The notes: a model not told the origin generated them from the sequence alone. A stretch of 13,365 bases of DNA from CAVDRM01 sp963626285 (GCA_963626285.1 CAVFWQ010000063.1:1-13365); one strand, 5' to 3'; positions 1 through 7,334 are shown, counted from the stretch's first letter. A program made the numbers and translations.

Positions 1-68
1 GGCAGCGGCGATCCTCCGTTTTGCTTCACGGAGTGCCCGATGCGCAAGCCCTCTGAAAGGAGTTATGT

Positions 69-947
69 ATGGCAGAACAGCGGCGTATGTTTTCCGGCAA
101 TGTGCTGAACACGGACGAATTTTCGGAGCTGTCGCAGGCGGCGAAGGTGCTTTACTTTTTCATGAACATGGAGGCGGACGACTACGGCTTCCTCAAGTGC
201 GTCAAGCAGCTCATGCGCTTGCAGAACGCAAGGCCGAAGGACCTGGAGGCGCTGAAGGCGGCAGGACTCATCCTCTGCTTTGACAGCGGCGCGGCGCTGA
301 TCCGTCACTGGCACATCCACAACTGCATCCGCCCGGACAGAAAGCGCGACACAACGTTCAAGGACGAGCAGCGCCTGGTGACGCTGAACGAAAGCAGGGT
401 CTATGTGCTGAAAGAAGAGTGCGCACGGCCCGCGGCGGAAATCGAGCGGGAGGATCCAAAAAACAGCCCGCGACCCAAGGAAGATCAACACCCCCTGTCC
501 GTCGATCGTCCGCCCGATGACGGTCAGATGTCCGGCGGATGTCAGGCAGATGACGGTCAGACGGCGGTCAAATGTCCGCATAGTACAGGTAAGGTTAGTA
601 CAGGGAAGGTAAGTACAGAGAAGGAGAGTACAGGAGAGAGAAGCGGAGAAGAGGATAAAAAAGAGAGAGAGACGGGGCTTTTCCCTCTCTCTTCTTCAGG
701 GGACATATTTTCTTCATCAGCCGCTTCGCAGCCTGACCAGACCGCGCACGACATCGCATGGGCTGCGCTCTATGCATCGCCTGCTGCACGGCCGGGATCG
801 CCTGTAAAGCCCCCGCTCAAACCGCCCGAAGGCGCAAGGCCGTACCAGACTGCCGGGGAGCTTGCGGCCTCCGCAGCAAGGATAGAGGCTGTCGTCCGGC
901 AGATGCAGCAGGCGAAAGTAAAGGGCGGAGCGGACAGAAAGACATAA
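69..947 (+). CDS. Phage-type replication initiation (replisome organiser, DnaD-like) protein
   Basis: 292 aa. Residues 1 to about 120 resemble the N-terminal winged-helix domain of phage replisome organisers: an MAEQRRMFSG start, an ALYFFMNMEADDYGF-like stretch, then a segment ending IRHWHIHNCIRPDRKRDT. In phages such proteins bind the origin and recruit the helicase loader. Residues after about 130 are low complexity, with an S/T-G-K-V pentapeptide run (about 172-191) and an acidic/basic stretch, then a Pro/Ala-rich tail ending in a short helix-like segment. The ATG has AAAGGAG at 56-62, 6 nt away. Phage versions are usually followed by a DnaC-type helicase loader. Here the next gene is an unrelated dipeptidase on the other strand, so this is either the edge of a prophage lying to the left or a stray copy. 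The N-domain call is fairly firm; the biological role here is inferred. Confidence 0.72.
   Translation: MAEQRRMFSGNVLNTDEFSELSQAAKVLYFFMNMEADDYGFLKCVKQLMRLQNARPKDLEALKAAGLILCFDSGAALIRHWHIHNCIRPDRKRDTTFKDEQRLVTLNESRVYVLKEECARPAAEIEREDPKNSPRPKEDQHPLSVDRPPDDGQMSGGCQADDGQTAVKCPHSTGKVSTGKVSTEKESTGERSGEEDKKERETGLFPLSSSGDIFSSSAASQPDQTAHDIAWAALYASPAARPGSPVKPPLKPPEGARPYQTAGELAASAARIEAVVRQMQQAKVKGGADRKT
516..578 (+). repeat. Direct repeats in the replication gene (two imperfect pairs)
   Basis: A 13-bp word, GATGACGGTCAGA, occurs at 516-528 and 549-561. A 14-bp word, CGGTCAGATGTCCG, occurs at 521-534 and again with one mismatch at 565-578. Both pairs lie in the coding sequence just before the 15-bp tandem array and encode DDGQ-type repeats. 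Confidence 0.7.
582..641 (+). repeat. Four tandem 15-bp repeats, iteron-like, inside the replication gene
   Basis: Units start at 582, 597, 612 and 627. Each begins AGTACAG and continues with a purine-rich tail. They encode STGKV, STGKV, STEKE and STGER. A strongly purine-rich strand follows to about 675, and a 9-bp inverted repeat (AAGAGAGAG 661-669 with CTCTCTCTT 685-693) comes next. Phage initiator genes often contain their own origin iterons (lambda O is the classic case), so this may be an origin. That role is inference. Confidence 0.7.
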
Positions 948-1006
948 AAAACATTGCTGTTTAACTTTTTCTCTCTCCGCTTCCCGAAAAACGCCGATGC
1001 CCGCGC

Positions 1007-1036
1007 AAAAACGCCGCCCCCGTGACGGGAGCGGCG
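1007..1036 (-). terminator. Intrinsic terminator of the C69 dipeptidase gene
   Basis: On the minus strand an 11-bp GC-rich stem (1036-1026 pairing with 1022-1012, one G-T wobble, 3-nt loop) is followed by TTTTT (1011-1007). It begins about 30 nt past the stop codon of the dipeptidase gene. Confidence 0.85.
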
Positions 1037-1067
1037 GAAGGACTCGGAAGGTGCGATCAGCCCTGTA

Positions 1068-2600
1068 TTACTTCGCCTTCAGTGCTTCGTACAGATCGCC
1101 TGCCGTGTCATACACCAGCTGCGCCATGTCGCTGCCGGTCTTCGTGGCGATGGTCTTCTTTTCCTCTACGGTGGCGGCGGAAGCGATGTTCACCTTCATG
1201 TCCTCAAAGGCGGCGTAGATGGTCTTCTGCGCGCTCTCGAAGGCGGCCACGGCAGCGGCCTTGTCTTCCTCGGTGGTGTCCTCGCCGTAGGTCAGCTTGT
1301 TGGCCAGCGCGTCCAGCATGCCGTAGTAGGAGCTCGTCCAGTTCTCGGAGTAGGTGACATAGTACTTGCTGCCCTTGTACCAGTCGCCGGATGCGGGCTG
1401 CTCCTCGGAGCGGGTCACGGGGGCGACAGACTGCTGATAGAGGGCGTTGGTACCGGTGATGAGCAGCGGGTAGTACGGCACGAAGGCATTGTACACGTTG
1501 CTGTCAAAGGTCGTCCATTCGACGACGGCGGTGTCCAAAGGCTCATCCTTCGCCACCTGGAAGACATGGGTCTCGCAGTTGCCGTTCTTGCCGATGGGCT
1601 CGGTCTTGAAGAAGCTCAGGACGTCGTCAACGGACAGCTTGTCGGCGGGCTTGATGTTGGAGTACAGGGGGACGATGCTCCCGTCCGCGGCGACATTGCT
1701 CACGGCAAAGTCTTCCTCGGCGTAATTTTCGGCCGTGAAGGTATCGACATGGTAGAGGTAATTGAGCCCTGCGGCCATGCGCTCGGACTGGCTGTTGCCG
1801 TTGTAGGAGGCGTTAAAGTCGATGACGCCCGCATCGGCGTCGCCTACGAACGTGCCCGCCTCCTGCGCCACGGAAATGAGGTTTGCGGAGGCGATGACGT
1901 TCTCGCTGTCATGGATGCTGATCTTGCCGATGGCCGCCACGTTGGGCTGCATGAAGACGACTCCGTCCGTCAGCTTCACGGCGATATAGGTGTGGCCGGA
2001 AATGGCCTCGACAAACCACGTTTCGCCCGGGTCGGCGATGAACACGCCCGCGCCGTCGCAAAGGCCGGCGGTGTCGTAGATGGAGAGCAGCAGGTCAACG
2101 CCCTCCCTGGCGGTGGCCGCCTCGCTCAGCAGCACGGTGGTGATCTCGGCTTCTTCAATGCCCGCGTCCTCGTAGGGGTCAACGGCGGCGATCTTTTCAT
2201 TCGCGTACAGGGTCTCGGTGGCGGAGACCATCACGCCCTTTTCATTCGTGCCCGCCTCCTGATAGGGGGTGTGCTCGTGCGTACCGCCGCAGTCGGGGCA
2301 GACGCCCTCGTACACATCGTCCATGCGGGCGGTGTAGCCGTAGCTGTCATGAGTGAAGGTGTAGGTGAAGCCGTAGCAGCCCTGATACATATCGCCCGCC
2401 TTGTGGACGCCGGCGGGGATGACGGAGAAGAGCTTGTTGTAGTCGTTGTTGCCGAAGTCCTCGATGCGGCCGAACATCGTCGTGCCGTCCTCGGTGTGAT
2501 CGCTGCCGACATACAGCGCGGTGCAGGCCGAGGCGGAGCAAACGGAGGTGAGGATGAGCGCCAGCGCGCAGATGAAAGAAACAAAGGACTTGAATTTCAT
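1068..2600 (-). CDS. Secreted C69-family dipeptidase
   Basis: 510 aa. Residues 1-25 form a signal peptide (basic n-region, hydrophobic core, SASA before the cut). The next residues, starting at Cys26 (CTALYVG), match the N-terminal nucleophile of peptidase family C69, an Ntn-hydrolase group that cleaves dipeptides; the Cys becomes active once it is the first residue. The following DGTTMFGRIEDFG segment is the family's GS-x-GR-x-D region, with Ile where Asn or Ser is more usual. Further family-like blocks are EAGTNEKGVMVSATET and GETWFVEAISGH. The C-terminal 100 residues are helical and charged, with no visible cell-wall anchor. AAGGAG precedes the ATG by about 9 nt. The gene has its own promoter and terminator. 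Likely role: extracellular dipeptide hydrolysis for nutrition. The exact substrate is unknown. Confidence 0.88.
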   Translation of the reverse strand: MKFKSFVSFICALALILTSVCSASACTALYVGSDHTEDGTTMFGRIEDFGNNDYNKLFSVIPAGVHKAGDMYQGCYGFTYTFTHDSYGYTARMDDVYEGVCPDCGGTHEHTPYQEAGTNEKGVMVSATETLYANEKIAAVDPYEDAGIEEAEITTVLLSEAATAREGVDLLLSIYDTAGLCDGAGVFIADPGETWFVEAISGHTYIAVKLTDGVVFMQPNVAAIGKISIHDSENVIASANLISVAQEAGTFVGDADAGVIDFNASYNGNSQSERMAAGLNYLYHVDTFTAENYAEEDFAVSNVAADGSIVPLYSNIKPADKLSVDDVLSFFKTEPIGKNGNCETHVFQVAKDEPLDTAVVEWTTFDSNVYNAFVPYYPLLITGTNALYQQSVAPVTRSEEQPASGDWYKGSKYYVTYSENWTSSYYGMLDALANKLTYGEDTTEEDKAAAVAAFESAQKTIYAAFEDMKVNIASAATVEEKKTIATKTGSDMAQLVYDTAGDLYEALKAK

Positions 2601-2635
2601 GATCGTGATCTCCTTCCTGAATGATGACAGGATGG

Positions 2636-2664
2636 ATTATAATTCATAAATCATGAATATTCAA
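2636..2664 (-). promoter_or_regulatory. Sigma-A-type promoter of the C69 dipeptidase gene
   Basis: Minus strand: TTGAAT (2664-2659), 17-nt spacer, TATAAT (2641-2636), about 35 nt upstream of the ATG. The spacer is itself an inverted repeat (ATTCAT, 5 nt, ATGAAT), which could be an operator. The surrounding 2630-2700 is much more AT-rich than the rest of the window. Confidence 0.75.
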
Positions 2665-2722
2665 GTATATTTATTCATTTTTATGAAAAAATATTCTCTT
2701 TTATTCCTTGTGCATCCTGTAC

Positions 2723-2750
2723 AAAAAAGAGCCCCGCTTTTGCGGAGCCG
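2723..2750 (-). terminator. Intrinsic terminator of the btuFCD operon
   Basis: Minus strand: GGCTCCGC, AAAA loop, GCGGGGCT (G-T wobbles allowed), then TTTTTT at 2728-2723. It starts about 18 nt after the btuD stop. Confidence 0.85.
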
Positions 2751-2768
2751 CGCTTATCAGGCGTTTTT

Positions 2769-3536
2769 TCATGGATATTCCGGCACAAATTCCCGCGTGC
2801 CGTCCGAAAGGCTGATGATTTTTCCGTGAATACCGTATACGGAAAGCAGGTTCTCCTCAGTCAGCACCTCTTCGGGGCTGCCAAAGTCCGCCATGCACCC
2901 GCCGTGCAAAAGATACAGGGTGTCCGCGTAATGCAGCGCCAGCGGCAGGGTGTGCAGCACCACCGCCACGGCGCGTCCCTCCAGCGCCAGCTCTTTTAAG
3001 AGCTTCAGCACGGCCAGCTGATAGGCGATGTCCAGGCTCGCCGTCGGCTCATCCAGGAGCATCACGGGCGTATTCTGGCACAGCGCCCGCGCTATCAGCA
3101 CCCGCTGCCACTCGCCGCCGCTCAGAGCCGTCGCGGGACGGTCGGCCAGCGCCGTCAGCCCCATGCGCCCGATCGCCCGCCGCGCCTCCTCTTCATCCGC
3201 CCGCCCGGGACGCTCAAAGCGCCTGAGGTAGGGGCTTCGCCCCATCAGCACCAGCTCCCGCACGGTAAAGTCAAAGGCGGTGGCGGCGCTCTGGGGCACA
3301 AAGGAGATGCGCCGCGCCAGCGCCCGTGACGACAGAAGAGAGAGGGGGTTTCCGCCTAAGCTGACCTCCCCCTCGCCCGGCTTCAGCAGGCCGCCCAGCA
3401 GGGAAAGGAGGGTGCTTTTGCCGGAGCCGTTCGGCCCGATGAGGCAGGTCAGCTTCCCCGCCTCGACGGTGATGCTGACATCCCGCACGGCGGCGCGGTT
3501 TCCGTAGGAAAAAGAGAGAGCGCGTCCCTCAAGCAC
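2769..3536 (-). CDS. btuD: Vitamin B12 ABC transporter ATP-binding protein
   Basis: 255 aa, the usual length for FecE/BtuD-type ATPases. Walker A GPNGSGKST at 34-42, Q-loop Gln82, ABC signature LSGGE at 138-142, Walker B with VMLLDE at 158-163, D-loop SLD at 167-169 and switch His195 are all present, so it should hydrolyse ATP to drive import. GTG start; AGGGGG lies 9 nt upstream. The start overlaps the btuC stop by 8 bp, which suggests translational coupling. The sequence alone fits siderophore, haem or cobalamin uptake; the cobalamin riboswitch upstream of btuF makes B12 or another corrinoid the likely substrate. It is the last gene of the operon, with a terminator just downstream. Confidence 0.9.
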   Translation of the reverse strand: MLEGRALSFSYGNRAAVRDVSITVEAGKLTCLIGPNGSGKSTLLSLLGGLLKPGEGEVSLGGNPLSLLSSRALARRISFVPQSAATAFDFTVRELVLMGRSPYLRRFERPGRADEEEARRAIGRMGLTALADRPATALSGGEWQRVLIARALCQNTPVMLLDEPTASLDIAYQLAVLKLLKELALEGRAVAVVLHTLPLALHYADTLYLLHGGCMADFGSPEEVLTEENLLSVYGIHGKIISLSDGTREFVPEYP

Positions 3537-4560
3537 GGCGCTTGTCCCCCTCTCCGCTGCGGTGCTTCCTGAGCAGGAACAGGAAGAAAGGTCCCCCCAG
3601 CAGGCTCGTCAGCACGCCCACGGGGATCTCATACGACAGGAGCGAGCGCGCCGCGGTGTCCGCCGTCATGAGGAACATACCGCCCGCCAGCGCACAGGCC
3701 GGGATAAGGCGCTTATGGTTCGCGCCCGTCACGCGGCGCACGGCGTGCGGCACCATCAGCCCGACAAAGCCGATGACCCCCGACACGGAGACCACGCAGG
3801 CGGTCATGAGGGTCGCGATCGTCAGCAGCACCCCACGAAGGAGCGTGACCCGCACCCCCAAAGACTGCGCCTGCGCATCCCCAAGGAGGAGGAGGTCCAT
3901 TTCCCGGCTCATGGAGAGCAGCAGGAGCACGCACGCCAGCGTCACCGCCGCAGTCAGGCAGACCTTGCCGCCCGTCGCCGCCGAAAAGCTGCCCATCGTC
4001 CACATATAGACCGATTCCGCGCTGTCGCGGTGGATGGCCAGCAGGCCGGAGAGCATGGCGGAGAGGAAAGCGCCCATCGCCACGCCCGACAAAAGCAGCC
4101 CCGTCGTGCCGCTCTGCCCGCCGACACGCGCCACGAAGAGGACGCAGAGCGCCGCCAGCAGCCCGCCGACAAACGCAAACAGGCTCACCGTGCTCAGCCC
4201 CCAAACGGTGGTCTGGGCGCAGAAGATGGTGGCGATGGCCGCGCCCAGCGCCGCGCCGGAGGACACGCCCAGAATGTGCGGATCGGCCAAGGGATTGGAA
4301 AAGACCGCCTGCATGGACGCGCCGGACACGGAGAGCGCCGCGCCCGTCACATAGGCCAGCAGCGTCCGCATGAGGCGCAGATAGACGATGGCCCCGTGGT
4401 TGCCCACCCTTTCCCCCACGCCGAAAAAGCGGTAGCCGACCGCCGCGATGACCTGAGAGAGCGTGAGCTCTGCGCTGCCGAAGGTGCACAAAAACAGCAG
4501 CAGCAGGACGCTCAACAGCAGCATAAGAAGATCGAAGCGAAAACCGCCGAGACGTTTCAA
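3529..4560 (-). CDS. btuC: Vitamin B12 ABC transporter permease (FecCD family)
   Basis: About 343 aa, the usual length for FecCD/BtuC permeases, with roughly ten hydrophobic segments. Family blocks seen: a GAALSVSGASMQAVFSNPLA-like stretch followed by DPHILGVSSGAALGA near the N-terminal third, GLLLSGVAMGAFLSA in the middle, and GVIGFVGLMVPHAVRR near the C-terminus (the loop that contacts the ATPase). It forms the membrane channel for corrinoid import. Two TTG starts are possible. The one at 4560 has GAGG 8 nt upstream; the one at 4566 leaves only 2 nt, so 4560 is preferred. It follows btuF after a 77-nt gap that contains a hairpin, and overlaps btuD by 8 bp. Confidence 0.9.
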   Translation of the reverse strand: MKRLGGFRFDLLMLLLSVLLLLFLCTFGSAELTLSQVIAAVGYRFFGVGERVGNHGAIVYLRLMRTLLAYVTGAALSVSGASMQAVFSNPLADPHILGVSSGAALGAAIATIFCAQTTVWGLSTVSLFAFVGGLLAALCVLFVARVGGQSGTTGLLLSGVAMGAFLSAMLSGLLAIHRDSAESVYMWTMGSFSAATGGKVCLTAAVTLACVLLLLSMSREMDLLLLGDAQAQSLGVRVTLLRGVLLTIATLMTACVVSVSGVIGFVGLMVPHAVRRVTGANHKRLIPACALAGGMFLMTADTAARSLLSYEIPVGVLTSLLGGPFFLFLLRKHRSGEGDKRRA

Positions 4561-4611
4561 AGGCAAAACCTCACTTCGCTGTCCAATCGGTCAATCAAAG
4601 CCGTAAAACCA

Positions 4612-4642
4612 AATGAAAGCCCGGCAGACGCGGACTTTCATT
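4612..4642 (-). promoter_or_regulatory. Intercistronic hairpin between btuF and btuC
   Basis: AATGAAAG (4612-4619) pairs with CTTTCATT (4635-4642), with an inner CCG/CGG pair. The stem includes the btuF stop codon. On the minus strand it is followed by TTTGGTTTT, a weak U-tract. It may partly terminate transcription or protect the btuF message, giving more binding protein than permease. Confidence 0.5.
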
Positions 4643-5540
4643 CGGGCAGGTGAACAAAAACTTTATTTGCAATGCACTCCGCGAATTCCTTCAGCGCGAG
4701 GGTGATGCGCTGAGACGGACGGGAGGAGGTGTTGGCATCCACGCCGTACACGCGGCCTTCCTTCACGGCGGTCAGCGCCTGATAGGTCTCAAAGGCGCAG
4801 AACGCCTCCGCGCTCGCTTCGCCGCCGGACACCAGAATGACGTCCGGGTCCTTTTCAAGGAGCTGCTCTACGCTGTACTGCGGCCAGGCAACGCCAAGAC
4901 CCGCAGCGATGTTCTTCGCGCCCAGCATGGTGAGCATGCCGTCAATGAACGTGCCGTCGCCCGCCGTCCAGTCGCCCCATTCGCCGAAGGAGAGGGCGAA
5001 ATACACGGTCTTTCCCTCGCACCTGTCCCTGAGGGTCAGCGCTTCTGCCTGCTCTGCATTCATCTTTTCGATGACCGCATCGGCGGAAACGCCCATGACG
5101 TCCGCCACGAGCCGAATGGAGGGGATGATATCGTCATACGCCGTCGCTTCCACGGAAACGACCGCCACGCCGACCGCCTTCAGCGCGTCAATGGCCTCCT
5201 GCTGGAGGTAGTTGGACGCAAAGACCACGTCGGGGTCGAGCGCCAAAATGCTCTCCACGTTCGGGCCGTTGTAGTCGCCCACGACAGCCGCGTTTTCCAG
5301 CGCCTCGGCGGGATGATCGGAGAACGCATCCACGCCGACCACCTTATCGCCCACGCCCAAGGCATAGAGGATCTCCGTGTTGCTGGCGGCCAGGGATACG
5401 ACCGTCTTGGGTTCGGCGGCGATCTCCACCGTGTTGCCGGCGGTATCGACGACCGTGAGGGGATAGGTCTGCGCCAGAGCGCCGACGCCGAGCGTCAGGC
5501 AGACTGTCAGGACGAGCAGCCATGAAAGAAACCGTTTCAC
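4638..5540 (-). CDS. btuF: Vitamin B12 ABC transporter substrate-binding protein
   Basis: 300 aa from the GTG at 5540, which has GGGAGG 10 nt upstream. Residues 1-23 are a signal peptide ending ALA before Gln24. The rest is a periplasmic-binding-protein fold of the BtuF/FhuD type: PLTVVDTAGNTVEIAAEPKTVVSLAASNTEILYALG, then VVGVDAFSDHPAEA, a DPDVVFAS lobe segment, and DPDVILVSGG in the second lobe. It captures the corrinoid outside the membrane and delivers it to BtuC. Odd point: Gram-positive binding proteins are usually lipoproteins, but no lipobox Cys is present at the cleavage site (Cys14 sits inside the hydrophobic core in LTVC, a poor lipobox). The substrate is assigned from the cobalamin riboswitch directly upstream; the family alone would also fit a siderophore or haem. 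Confidence 0.9.
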   Translation of the reverse strand: MKRFLSWLLVLTVCLTLGVGALAQTYPLTVVDTAGNTVEIAAEPKTVVSLAASNTEILYALGVGDKVVGVDAFSDHPAEALENAAVVGDYNGPNVESILALDPDVVFASNYLQQEAIDALKAVGVAVVSVEATAYDDIIPSIRLVADVMGVSADAVIEKMNAEQAEALTLRDRCEGKTVYFALSFGEWGDWTAGDGTFIDGMLTMLGAKNIAAGLGVAWPQYSVEQLLEKDPDVILVSGGEASAEAFCAFETYQALTAVKEGRVYGVDANTSSRPSQRITLALKEFAECIANKVFVHLPE

Positions 5541-5587
5541 AGGACAGGAGCCTCCCAATCGTATTTCGGCTTGCGCCGATAAAATAA

Positions 5588-5622
5588 GCATACCCCCTGC
5601 CGAAGCGGGCATAGGGGTATGC
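5588..5622 (-). terminator. Terminator hairpin of the cobalamin riboswitch expression platform
   Basis: Minus strand: GCATACCCC pairs with GGGGTATGC, with a nested TGCC/GGCA pair around a 6-nt loop. TTATTTTAT follows (5587 downward). It lies between the aptamer and btuF, about 50 nt upstream of the btuF start. Confidence 0.7.
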
Positions 5623-5730
5623 AGAACACAAACGGGCGAACCCACCCGGCCTGACCGATGGTTTTCGTCAAGGCCTGATATGTTTTCGGCATGACCCTCT
5701 GATCCCGAGAGGAACAGCTCCGGCGGCGCC

Positions 5731-5915
5731 GGGCAGGTCTCCTGACTTTGCGCATACCGCCCTCCCGCCTTCCCGAAAAGAATCCTTCCCAGTGGCTGAT
5801 GAGAGGGCTGACCCCCTGATACATCAGAGAGCAGCGCTTACAGTAGCGGTCCTGTGCGGGATTTGCACCCGCTTCCCTGTTGGGCATCCCTTCGGATGCA
5901 CCCGACGCATGGCAT
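5731..5915 (-). promoter_or_regulatory. Cobalamin (adenosylcobalamin-type) riboswitch aptamer controlling btuFCD
   Basis: Read on the minus strand the class I landmarks occur in order: GGGTGC...GATGCCC, AACAGGGAAGCGGGTGCAAATCCCGC in two blocks, ACCGCTACTGTAAGCG, AGCCACTGGGAAGG, GGGAAGGCG, and the B12-box end GTCAGGAGACCTGCC. The element should turn off the B12 importer when cobalamin is plentiful. The aptamer limits are approximate; the expression platform continues to the terminator at 5588-5622. Confidence 0.95.
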
Positions 5916-5932
5916 ATGCACTTGTCAGGGAG

Positions 5933-5961
5933 AGTATATAGCATTTGCGCCCGCCCGTCAA
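5933..5961 (-). promoter_or_regulatory. Promoter of the riboswitch-btuFCD transcript
   Basis: Minus strand: TTGACG (5961-5956), 17-nt spacer, TATACT (5938-5933), placing the start of transcription near 5926, just before the aptamer. The -35 is only 15 nt past the mgtE stop. Confidence 0.78.
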
Positions 5962-5975
5962 GCGCCGCCCCCGCC

Positions 5976-7334
5976 TTAGAGCAGGATAGCCGATGCGATG
6001 CCGAAATAGATGGTCAGGGAGGTCAGATCCACGATGGTCGTAATGAGGGGGCTGGCCATGACCGCAGGGTCAAAGCCGAGCTTTTTGGCGCACAGCGGCA
6101 GGATGCAGCCCAGCACCTTGGAGAGGACCACCGTGCAGAACAGCGCGATGGACACCGTCAGCGCCACGGACGCCTCCGCGCCGTTGACGATGACGACGCG
6201 GGCAAAGGTGAAGGCAAACAGCACCCCGCCGACGATGAGCGACACGCGGAATTCCTTCCACAGCGCCTTAAACAGGTCCGTAAATTTGATTTCCCCCAGC
6301 GTGATGCCGCGGATGATCAGCGTCGATGTCTGTGCGCCGCAGTTGCCGCCCGTGTCCATCAGCATGGGGATGCACGCCGTCAGCACCACGCTGGCCTGCG
6401 CCAGCAGGTCCTCGTAGCTGGTGATGATCATGCCGGTAAAGATGCCCAGGGTCGCCAGAATGAGCAGCCACGGGATGCGGTTGAGTGCCAGCTTCCACGG
6501 GGAGGTCTTCAAATACTGGTCGTCCGACGGGGTCAGAGCGGCCATCTTTTCAAAGTCCTCGGTGTTCTCATCCTCGATGACGTCCATGATGTCGTCGACC
6601 GTGATGATGCCGACCATCCTCTCCTCCGTGTCCACCACGGGGATGGTCATCAAATCGTACTCGCGCACGGTCTCGGCGACCTTCTCCTGGTCGTCCAGCG
6701 TGTGGACAAACACGGGGTGGTCGTCCATGAGGTCTTCGACCAGCGCATCGTCCTTGGCCAGTATCAGGGTGCGCAGCGCCAGCGTGCCGACCAGATGCCG
6801 CGCCTCGTCCAGAATGTATAATGTGTAAATGGTTTCCTTATCCAGACCCGTCCTGCGGATGATGTCCATCGCCTGCTTCACGGTCGTCCCCTTGTGCAGC
6901 TCCATGTACTCGATGGTCATCAGAGAGCCGGCGGAGTTTTCCGGATAGCGCAGGAACTGGTTGATCAGGTTGCGGGTCTTCTCGTCGGTGTTTTGCAGGA
7001 TGCGCTTGACGACATTTGCCGGAAGCTCCTCCAGAAAGTCCACGGCGTCGTCTAAAAACATGTCCTCGATCAGCGAACGGATCTCGCTGTCGCCGATGGA
7101 TTCGATGAGCGTCTGCTTCTGCTCGTTGGACATATAGGCGAACACGTCCGCCGAAAGGTCCTTGGGCAGGACGCGGAAGACGAGCAGCAGCTTTTCCCTG
7201 TCCAGCCCTTCCATGAATTTTGCGATGTCCACCTCGTTGAGCATCATCAGCGCGCCGCGCAGCTCGCTGTGCCTGCCCGAAGCCAGAAGCCTTTCCAGCC
7301 TCTCCTTGGTCTTTTCCCAATCCAATGAAATCAC
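5976..7334 (-). CDS. mgtE: Magnesium transporter MgtE
   Basis: 452 aa, full family length. Order: cytoplasmic N domain (1 to about 130, with the NEVDIAKFMEGL and LLLVFRVLPKDLSADVFAYM helices), two CBS domains (about 135-260, starting RYPENSAGSLMTIEYM and including HPVFVHTLDD, MTIPVVDTEERMVGIITVDDIMDVI), a linking helix, and a five-helix membrane domain (about 285-452). The membrane part has the MDTGGNCGAQTSTLIIRGI motif and the closing SPLITTIVDLTSLTIYFGIASA block with its acidic gate residue. CBS and N domains sense internal Mg2+ and shut the channel when it is high. Start is uncertain: GTG at 7334 leaves AGGGG only 2 nt away, whereas TTG at 7325 (MDWEKTK) has 11 nt. No terminator is visible before the B12 leader. 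Confidence 0.95.
   Translation of the reverse strand: MISLDWEKTKERLERLLASGRHSELRGALMMLNEVDIAKFMEGLDREKLLLVFRVLPKDLSADVFAYMSNEQKQTLIESIGDSEIRSLIEDMFLDDAVDFLEELPANVVKRILQNTDEKTRNLINQFLRYPENSAGSLMTIEYMELHKGTTVKQAMDIIRRTGLDKETIYTLYILDEARHLVGTLALRTLILAKDDALVEDLMDDHPVFVHTLDDQEKVAETVREYDLMTIPVVDTEERMVGIITVDDIMDVIEDENTEDFEKMAALTPSDDQYLKTSPWKLALNRIPWLLILATLGIFTGMIITSYEDLLAQASVVLTACIPMLMDTGGNCGAQTSTLIIRGITLGEIKFTDLFKALWKEFRVSLIVGGVLFAFTFARVVIVNGAEASVALTVSIALFCTVVLSKVLGCILPLCAKKLGFDPAVMASPLITTIVDLTSLTIYFGIASAILL

Noticed and set aside
582..641. Short CRISPR-like array
   Set aside because: The 15-bp units are directly adjacent with no spacers and are in frame within a coding sequence.
1068..2600. C69 dipeptidase as a lipoprotein via Cys26
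   Set aside because: Cys26 begins the CTALYVG family motif and is the expected catalytic nucleophile. The preceding ASA is a weak lipobox.
1566..2624. A 352-codon plus-strand open frame opposite the dipeptidase
   Set aside because: It is the complement of a gene with clear signal peptide and catalytic Cys. Its Gly/Val/Ala/Asp-rich composition is typical of a shadow in GC-rich DNA.
3562..4653. A 363-codon plus-strand open frame opposite btuC
   Set aside because: Arg/His/Gln-rich composition without motifs; the opposite strand holds a clear FecCD permease.
5541..5645. Longer btuF start adding 35 residues
   Set aside because: It would start inside or upstream of the riboswitch terminator hairpin and would bury the signal peptide. 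The GTG at 5540 has a proper ribosome site.
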